A DNA stretch of 64,000 nucleotides from Streptomyces profundus (lineage in GTDB: Bacteria; Actinomycetota; Actinomycetes; Streptomycetales; Streptomycetaceae): NCBI RefSeq assembly GCF_020740535.1, contig NZ_CP082362.1, forward strand, positions 4,586,501 to 4,650,500, written 5' to 3'. Under the pieces are notes generated by a model. It ran no database searches. It was given only the letters and a program-made list of their open reading frames with translations, and was not told the DNA's origin. The translations under genes were made by a program, and so were the position numbers. Shown here piece after piece: positions 47,725 to 56,700 of this stretch (its first letter is position 1; the number at the start of each line of letters is the position of its first letter).

Positions 47725-50700
47725 ATGCCTCGACCTCCGGACTGGAGCGCGCTCGATCTGGGCAGCGACCCGACCCCGGGGGACCCGGACCGGCTGGAGG
47801 CGCTGATCGAGGCGCAGAAGGCCATCGTCGACCTCGCCACCGAACTCGACGACGACCTCGAAGAGCTGATGCGGGAGAACAGCGAGTTCTTCATCGGCAA
47901 GACGGCGGAGGCGCTGCGCGAGGAGATGGACGACCGGGTGCGCAAGTTCGTCCAGAGCTTCGCCGAGGCGCACGAGTCGGTCCGCACGGCGCTGACCACC
48001 TACCACGAGGCGATGGTCACCCAACAGGGCATCGCCGACGGGGCGTTGAGCGCCGTCGACGGCATGGACGAGGACGACGCCGAGTTCGCCGGGCACAAGG
48101 AGACCGCCGAGAACGCCGGGGACGCCCTGGAGGCGGCGGCGGCCACGGCGGCCAGCGCCATCCAGGAGGCCGGCTCCAACATCAGCTCGATGATCGACCC
48201 GTGTGAGGCGTTCTGGAAGTTCCTCCAGTTCTTCGTGATCGCGCTGATCCTCCCGGCGATCATCCTGGGCGGGCCGACCGCCATCCTCTTCCTCACCCTG
48301 AGCGCGGTCCTGCTGGTGAAGACCGCCATCGACTTCGCCGGCGGCCGGGCGAGCGTCACCGAACTCGTCCTCTCCGTCCTCGGCATGCTGGTGCCCACCA
48401 CCAGGGGCCTCAACGTGGCCGGTATCACCCGGGCGATCAGCAACTTCGGCAGCAAGGGCTGGGCGGGCGCCGGCGGTTCCTTCCGGCAGCTGGTGATCAA
48501 CGTGGGGAAGGGCTCCTGGGGCTCCTTCAAGGGAGCCGGCAGCATCATCGCCAACACCCACAAGCACCTGAGGATCGGCGGCGCCTGGTCCAGCAGCCCC
48601 ATGGCCCTCAAGATGACCTGGGTCAAGGACTTCGGCACCTATATCGCCGCCCACTTCACCCGGTACGGCTGGACGGCGATCTTCCTCCCCGTGAACGTCG
48701 GCGAGATCGGCGTCAAGTCCTTCTCCGGGCTGGCCAGCGCCTTCAAGATCTCGCTGTGGAACCGCGGCGTCCTCGGCCAGTACCGGGCCGGCGCCGTCGT
48801 GCACGGCACCAACGTCATCGACGTGCGCGCCCTGCACGGCTTCGACAACATGGGCCGCCCCCAGGTCAACTCGGCCCTGTGGGCGCGCTACCAGCCGGGC
48901 GGCTCCAACGTGGCCAACTACCTCGCCGCGCCCCCGAAGCACGCCTGGAGCAACGTCAGCGGCGCCCCCATCATCACCATCGGGGGCGGCTTCACCCCGT
49001 CCAGCGCGTTCGGCTCCGTCGCCGACCTCACGCTGGCGCCCCCCACGCCCGGCAACTCCTCCACCGTCTCCCTGCTCGGGCCTGGCGGCCGGTCCCCGAT
49101 CCCGTCGCCCAACTCCTCGGTGGCCGATCTGTCGCTCCCCACCCCGACGCTGCCCAGGGGCCTGGACCGTCCGGGCGGCACCATGAACGACCTGCCCACC
49201 CAACAGGGGGGCCAGGGCGGATCGATGGCCGACCTGCGGCCCGTGCAGCCGATCGCGGTGAGCTTCGCCGACCAGGGGCGCGGCCTCGCCCCGCCGAGCC
49301 CCGTCGTCGCCAACACCACGGCCGACGGCATCGGCAACACGGCGGGCGACTTCTACATCGCGGGCACGCCCACCGTCGTCACCCACATGCCCTCGCCCAG
49401 CGGGCAGATCGTCGGCGTCCAGACGCCGATGCCCGCCAGCATGCCGACGCCCACCGCGATCACCACCCCCACGGCGACCCCGACGCCGGCCGGCGCCTCC
49501 GTCACCTCCACGACGCCCGTCGTCACCGCGACCCCGACCCCGACAACGACGCCCGCCCCCACCGCCACGACCACCTCGGCCATCAGCGGCGGCGTCACCC
49601 CGACCTCGATGCCGAACGGCAGCACCGTCCACGTCGGCGGCATCGTGCCCAACGGCAGCGTCGGCGCCGGTGGCAACGCCACGATCGACGTGTCGCAGGG
49701 CTCGTTCTCCCCGATCCGGCTCCAGGACGGGGCGGACGGGTCGCGGATCGCGTCCGCCGGCGGCTCCCAGGGCCAGCTGCCCGTCGTCAACATCGGCGGG
49801 ACGCAGCAGTTGGGCGAGATGTCGCCCATGCCGGCGGCCGGCGTCACCCCCGCGCGCGGCGACGTGAGCGGCATCACCGCCGCCCACCACGGCGGCGGCA
49901 ACGTCCCGGGCGCGCTGTCGGGGGGGCAGCCCGTCTCGTTCGTCGGCGGGCAGTCGGGGGTCCCGGGCGGCGCCGGCCGTGGCACGGCGGGGGACGGCGC
50001 CCAGGATCTCAACCTCGGCTCGGTGTCACCGATCCCGGTGCACTTCGCCGACCAGGGCAGGGGCCTCGGCACCCCGGACATCGCCCAGGCCGGCGCGGGC
50101 GCCCGCCAGTTCGCCGACACGCACCTGGGCCCGGTGGACGCGCCGGCGGCCCCGGGCGCGCGGGGGACCGCGCCGGAGGGGAACCCCGGCGCCGTCACCG
50201 ACGACGTGGTGGCCGTGGTGCCGACGGTCAGGCCGCTGCCGTCCGCGTCCGGCGGCGGCCAACTCGGCGATCTCCCCGGGCAGGCGGGCGGCGGCGCCGT
50301 CGGCCGCCCCGGCGGTGCGTCGGTGGCGCAGGCCACCGGCGACCTCGCCGCTCCCACCCAGGCGCTCGTCCCACCGGTGAACGCCGGGGCCGTGGGCGGC
50401 AGCGGCGCCGCGCCGGCGGTCCGTCAGACCGTCGGGGAGATCACCACCCCGGTCGACGGCATCCGGCCGGTCAACCTCAGCGCCGTCGGCACCCGCGCCG
50501 CCGCCCCGGTCGAGGGCGTCCCGACCGCCCCGCCCCGCGCGGGGGACGGCGCCGGGGCCGAGGGCGGGCCGCCCGGCCGCCAGGGCGGCCAGGCAGAGCC
50601 CGGCTCCGGCGTGGTGACGGTGGAGAGCATCGCCCCGCTGGCCAGGTCCGCCACCCCGACGAACACCCCGCCGCCCGCCGCGACTTCGCAGGCCCTGGTG

Positions 50701-53700
50701 CCGGACGGGCCGCCGCCGCCCGCGCCGGCCCGGGCGGGCGGCGGCGGCCCGGCCGCGATACCGCCGGGCGCCGGAGCGCACCCCCACGGGGCCGGGCCGC
50801 TGGCCGGCCACACCGTGGTCACGCCGCCGGGCGCCACGCCCTGGCTGGTCGGCCCCGGTGGGGCACGGGTCGTGGGCGCCGACGCCACCCGGGTCGGCGA
50901 CCTCGGCTGGTCGTTCACCGCCCCGGGGCAGCGGGTCGGGGCCGTGGTGGACTCCTCGGGCCAGCGCACCCACGACGTGGTGCCGCTGACCGGGCGGGGC
51001 GACCAGACGACCGGGGAGTTCGCCGCCGTGCCGCTGGGCGGCGACCGCACCCCGATCCTCCTCAGCCGTCAGGGCGAGCCGGACCCCGCCCCCGTCGGGT
51101 TCCTCGGCGACTCCTTCGCCGTCCACCGTCCGGGCGGCACCATCCACTTCCACGATCTGGACGGCGCGCTGCTCGGCAGCTCCCACCGGCTGCCGGGCCC
51201 GGGCGGCCACGCGCTGATGGTCGACCCGGGGGCGCGGCGCGCCTATGTGGCCGGCCCGGACGGGGAGCCGCTGGCCGGCGCCCAGGTCAGGCGGATCGGC
51301 GGCGACGGGCTGCTGGTCGAGCGCCCCGGGCGGCCCGCGCTGCTCGTCGGCGCCGACGGCGTCCGCACCCACGACGTGATCCGGCTGCCCGAACAGGGCG
51401 GCCACCGCTGGACGTTGGCGATCCCCAGCGAAGGGCACCGAGGCGGCCCCGTGCTGATCAGGGGCGTCGACGAGGTCGTCCCCGCCGGCCCCGGCGGTTC
51501 GGTGACCCCCCTCGGCCAGCACGGCAACCTGGTGCGGATCGGCGGCGGGGCGCCGCTGCTCGTGGACGACGCGGGCCGCGTCGCCCCGGCGGTGACGCTC
51601 AAGAACCGGAACGGCGACGTCACCGATCTGGTGCTCGCCCCGGCGGCCGGCCGCACCGAGGCGCCCGCCGTGTACCGGAGCGACGGCCGGCTCTTCAGCG
51701 ACGAGGTGACGAGCGGGTTCGACGGCAACCGGATCGTCGTCCAGAGCGCCGCCACCTACACCGTGCACGGCCCCGACGGCGCCCTGCTGGGCTCGGGCGC
51801 TGGCCGCGCCGGCGGCCCGCTCGGCGCGGGCAACCGGCTGACGGTCCCCGGGCCCGGCGGCCGTCCGGGGGTCGTCGGCCCCGACGGCGCCCCGGTGCCG
51901 GGCGCGGCCGTCGTCCCCTGGGACGGGGACGCGTTCCTGGTGCGGGTGCCGGGCCAGCGCCCCGGCGTGGTCGACGCCTCGGGCGTCCACACCCACGACG
52001 CGATCCGGCTCGGCACGGGCAACGGCGACCCCCACGGCTTTGTCACCGTGCCGCTGCGCGACGGCGGCACCCCCACGGTGCACGGTCCCGACGGCCGGCC
52101 GATGCCGCATGTGACGGCGGGCGTCGACGGCTCCTCGCTCACCATCCGCCCGGCGGGCGGGAGCACCACCACGCTCTACGACCTGACGGGCGGCTTCAAC
52201 GGGCTGCGGCACCAGCTGGTCGGCGGCCACGAGATGGTCCTGTCCGCCGGCGCGGCGCCCCGGGTCGTCGACGCGGCGGGGCAGCCGGTGCCGGGCTCGT
52301 CCGTGGCCCGGGTCGGCGACGGCGCGGGACACCTGGTGCGGGTGCCGGGCCATGACCCGGTCGTCATCGACGCCGCCACCGGGGCCCGCACCCACGACGT
52401 GGTGGAGCTGCCGGGCCAACCGGGCGCGGCGGCCGACGAGTTCGTGCTCATCCCCAGGGGCGGCACCGGCCCCGCCGTCGTGGTCCACGCCGACGGCCGG
52501 CTCGTGGACGGTTCGCTGGTGACTCCGCTGAGCACCGGCGAACACCTGGTGAAGACCGGCGACACGACCCGCCTGATCGGCGCGGACGGCTCCGTCGGCC
52601 ACACGGTGCGGACGCTGACCGGCCAGCAGGGGCGCCCGGACCTGCTGGTGCTGGTCCGCTCCGACGGCCAGGTCTACCCCCACCCGCGCGACGTGGACGG
52701 GGTCCCGCTCACGGACCGGCGGGTGGAGTACCGGGAGTCGACGCCCCAGCCCACGCGCGCGAATCCCCATCCGGCGACGGAACGCCAATTCAGCGTCTAC
52801 ACCGCCGACAACCGGGGCGCGCACTTCTCGGCGGACACCGGCCGGTTCACCGGCGAGGGTCCCGGCGGCGCCGGGATGCACCGGGTCGGCCCCGACGAGT
52901 ACCGGCTGCTCGGCCCCGAGGACCAGGCGGCGGTCCGGCGGCAGCTCATCGAGTCGTCCGGCCGTCCCACCGTCACACCGCCGGGCCTGGACGACACCGA
53001 CCGGATCGTCTTCATGATGCCCACCACGCGGATCGACCCGCCCGTCCAGGGCCGGCCAGCCGTGGACCCGGCGGGGGCGCACCCCCACGGTGGGCTGCCG
53101 CTGGGCCGCGCGGACGGCGACGGGCCCCAGGACTTCCTCGTCACCCCGGAGGCCGGCGGTCCGCCCGTGCTGCGGGGCCCGGCGGGGGAGGTCAGGGGCG
53201 AGGCGCCGACGGTCGAGGGGAACACCGTCACCGTGGTCCGGGGGAACATCACCCACCGGTACGACGCGACAACCGGCGACTGGCGGCTGCGCACCCACCA
53301 GTTCGACGCCGGCCCCTGGGCCAACCACGAGGTGCGGGTGCCCAACACCGCGCTCGACGCCGACGCCAGGCCCGCCCTCGTGGACCGCGCCACCGGACAG
53401 CCGGTGCCCGGCACCTCCGTGGACGAGCTGGGCGACCAGAGCTTCCGCGTCACCCACGACACGCACGGCGGCGGCGTGGTGGTGGACCGTGCCGGCGCCG
53501 AACTCGGCACCAGCCAACGCCTGTGGGACTTCCAGGGCCAGGCCACCGACGACTACGTCCTCGTGCCCGCCCGAGGCGCCGACCCGGGCGCCGCCGCGAC
53601 CCCGCCACCGCCGGTGCTCCAGACGCGCGGCGGCGACGTGATCGACGGGGCCCGGGTGATCCCGACCGGGGACGGCCACCGGGTGACCAGGGTGGGCTCC

Positions 53701-56700
53701 CCGGAGACGGTCGCCGTGCACGGCCCGGGCGGCCGGCTCCAGCACCTCGACCACGGCATCAGGGGCGGCACCGCGCTCGACGGCAACCGGCTGATCGTGC
53801 CCCCAGGGGGCAACGCGCGGGTGGTGGACGACACGGGCAGGCCCGTGCCGGGGACCGAGGTGGTGGCGACCCGCCCCGATGAGCATCTGATCACCACCGG
53901 CGACGAGTTGATCGGGCTCGGCCGCACCGGCGGCGCCGCCGACGTGCCGCTCCCGCTCGGCGGCCGGCACGCCGACGGGCCGGATCTGACCCTGCACACC
54001 GGGACCGGCGGCGCCGGGCCACGGGTGGTCGAGCGGCAGCCGGGCGGCCAGGTCCAGATCGCGGGCGCCGGGGAGATCACGTTCGCCGGCCGGGAGATCC
54101 AGATCGTCCGGGGCACGAGCACCGCCGTGCACGACGCGGCGGGCGGCGCGCTGCTCCGCGATGTCCACCGCGTCGCCGGGACGCCCGGCTTCGACGCCGC
54201 CGACCTGGTGGTCCCAGGCCCCGGCGCCCGCGCCGGGGACGGCGCGCCCCGGCTGGTGCGGGCCGGCGCCGAGGTGCCGGGCAGCCAGGTCAGCGAACTC
54301 CCGGGCGGCGGCTACCTGGTGCGGGCCGACGGCACCCAGCGGGTGCTGGACCAGCACGCCCAGCCGCACCCTGGCGCCCTGCCGGTGACGCTCCCCGACG
54401 GCACGGCCGGCATCGCCGTCCGCTCCCAACAGGCGGACGGACGGCATCTGTTCATCGACTCCAACGGCCGCCTGGACGGCCACCACAACCCGCGGTTCGA
54501 CACGGCGGACGACGGCACCGGGACCCTCGGCGTCACCTGGGAGCGCGGCACCCTCGACTACCGGATCACGGCGGGCGAGGCCGGCCCCGGCAGCCAACTG
54601 GTCCAGGAGAGCTACCCGGTGCGGGGCGGCGGGCCCGCCAGGACGCTGGAGATCGACCACCGGGGCGGCGCCCCGGTCGCCCAGTTCCGCGCCGGGGACG
54701 GGACGACGACCCCCGCCGTCCCGCAGCGCTGGGACGGCTACGCCGGCTACCGGGCCGAGGCGGGCGACGGCGGCGCCCACACCGTGGTCACCCACCGGGG
54801 CCAGGTCACCCACAGCGCCGTGCCGCTGTCCCCCCGCCACGGCGATCCGGACGCCTTCGTCTTCCGGCCGGTCGCCGACGGCCCCGGCGGCCCCGGCGGC
54901 CCCGTGCTGCGCCAGCCGGACGGCGCCGGCCACCCGGCGCGGTTCCACCCGGGCCGCGACAGCTGGGAGTTCACCAACGACGCCGGCGTCACCCGCCGGC
55001 ACGGGCTCGACGGCGGCTTCGTCGAGGAGACCTTCACCGCCAGGGGCGGGACGTTCAACAACTACCGGCTACGGCTGCCCGCCGACCTTACGGGGGCCAC
55101 CGTCCGGCCCCCCGGCGGCCGGCGTGAGATTCCGGTCACCGTCGTCCCCCAGGCCGACGGCGGTATGCGGGTGCACCACAACACCCTGCACGCCGCCGTC
55201 AACCCGGCCACCGGCGCCGTGACCCACGAGGTGCTCACCCTCAGCAGGGCCGGCGACGCCCGGCCACCGACGCATGTCTTCACCGATGTGGCCGACCACC
55301 GGACGCTGCCGGCGCCCCGCGCGGACGACGGCGCCGACGTGCCGAACACCACCGTCCACCGGACGGCGGACGACGATGTCCTGCTGCGTCGGACGGACAA
55401 CCCGACGACCGAGTACTTCGACGGCGTCACCGGCGCCTTCCGGTTCACCGAGACGACGCTGGACGGCGCGGGGGACGCCCTGCCGGGGACGTTGGTCCGC
55501 ACCCATGAGACGGTCCGCGACGGCCAGGTCTTCCGCGCCTTCGACCTGCTGAACCACGACAGGACCGCGGTCGGCGGCTGGTCGGTGACGGGCCGCCAGG
55601 CGATACCGACCAGCCCGGACCCGGGCACCGGCGTCCGGGTGCGCAACGCGGACCGCTCCGAGACCTGGGTGATCGACGCCCGCGGCCGGGTCGTCGTCCA
55701 TATCGGCGCGGCCGACGCCGCCACCCACGTCCGGGTCGGCCGCGTCTTCGACTGGGAGGGCGGCGGCCCGCCCACGGTCACCACCCACCGGGTGGTCGCC
55801 CTGGGCGACAGCGGTGGCCGGCGCTTCTTCGACGTCGACGCGGCGGGCCGGCCGGGGGCGGTGCGCGACGGCGAGCTGAACCGGCTCGACGGCCAACGAC
55901 TCACCCCGGAGGGCGCCAACTTCCGCTCCACCGAGCACGCCGCCGGACTGCGGGACGGCGAGTGGAAGGACTACGGCATCGACGGCCGCCTGGTGGAGCA
56001 GCGGATCAACATCGTCAACCGGGGCGTGCGCCAGGACGACCACTTCTACAAGGTCACCTACCAGCACGACGCCGGCGGGAAGATCACCGGCGGCACCTGG
56101 GAGCACTGGCGTCCCAACCCCGCCTACCGGCCCCCGGCCGACGGGGCGCCGGCCACGGTCCCCCGCTCCGTCGCGCCACCGCCCGTCGCGCCCCTGCTGG
56201 ACCGGGGCCGAGTGGACGTCAAGGGCGTCAACGAGGGGCATATCACCCTGCTCACCAACAACGTCGACGGCCTGCGCGGCTTCGTCTTCGAACGCCGCCC
56301 GCTGCCCGGCGGCGGCAGCCTGGACGCGCACGCGCCCGGCACGGTCGAGAGCTTCGTCAACACCTACGGCGGGGTGCGGATCGGCAAGAACCAGCGCGAA
56401 CGCTGGCAGGAGCTGGACGTGAACGGGAACGCGGCCGGGCACGGCATCCGGATCTGGGGCACCAGCAAGAAGACGTTCTTCGACTACCACGACGGCTGGC
56501 ACATCTCCCGCTCCCAGTCCGGCCCCGTCCACCACTACCGGGAGACCCCGCAGGGCGGCTACATCCTGGCCCACCGCGATCCGGGCAACGCGTTCTCGTT
56601 CAAGGCCGGCGAACAGGGCCGCTGGTACCGCTACGACGCCGACTTCGCGCCGCAGGCCACGGGGGAGCGCCGCTGGGGGGCGTTCGGCCACGGCTGGAGG

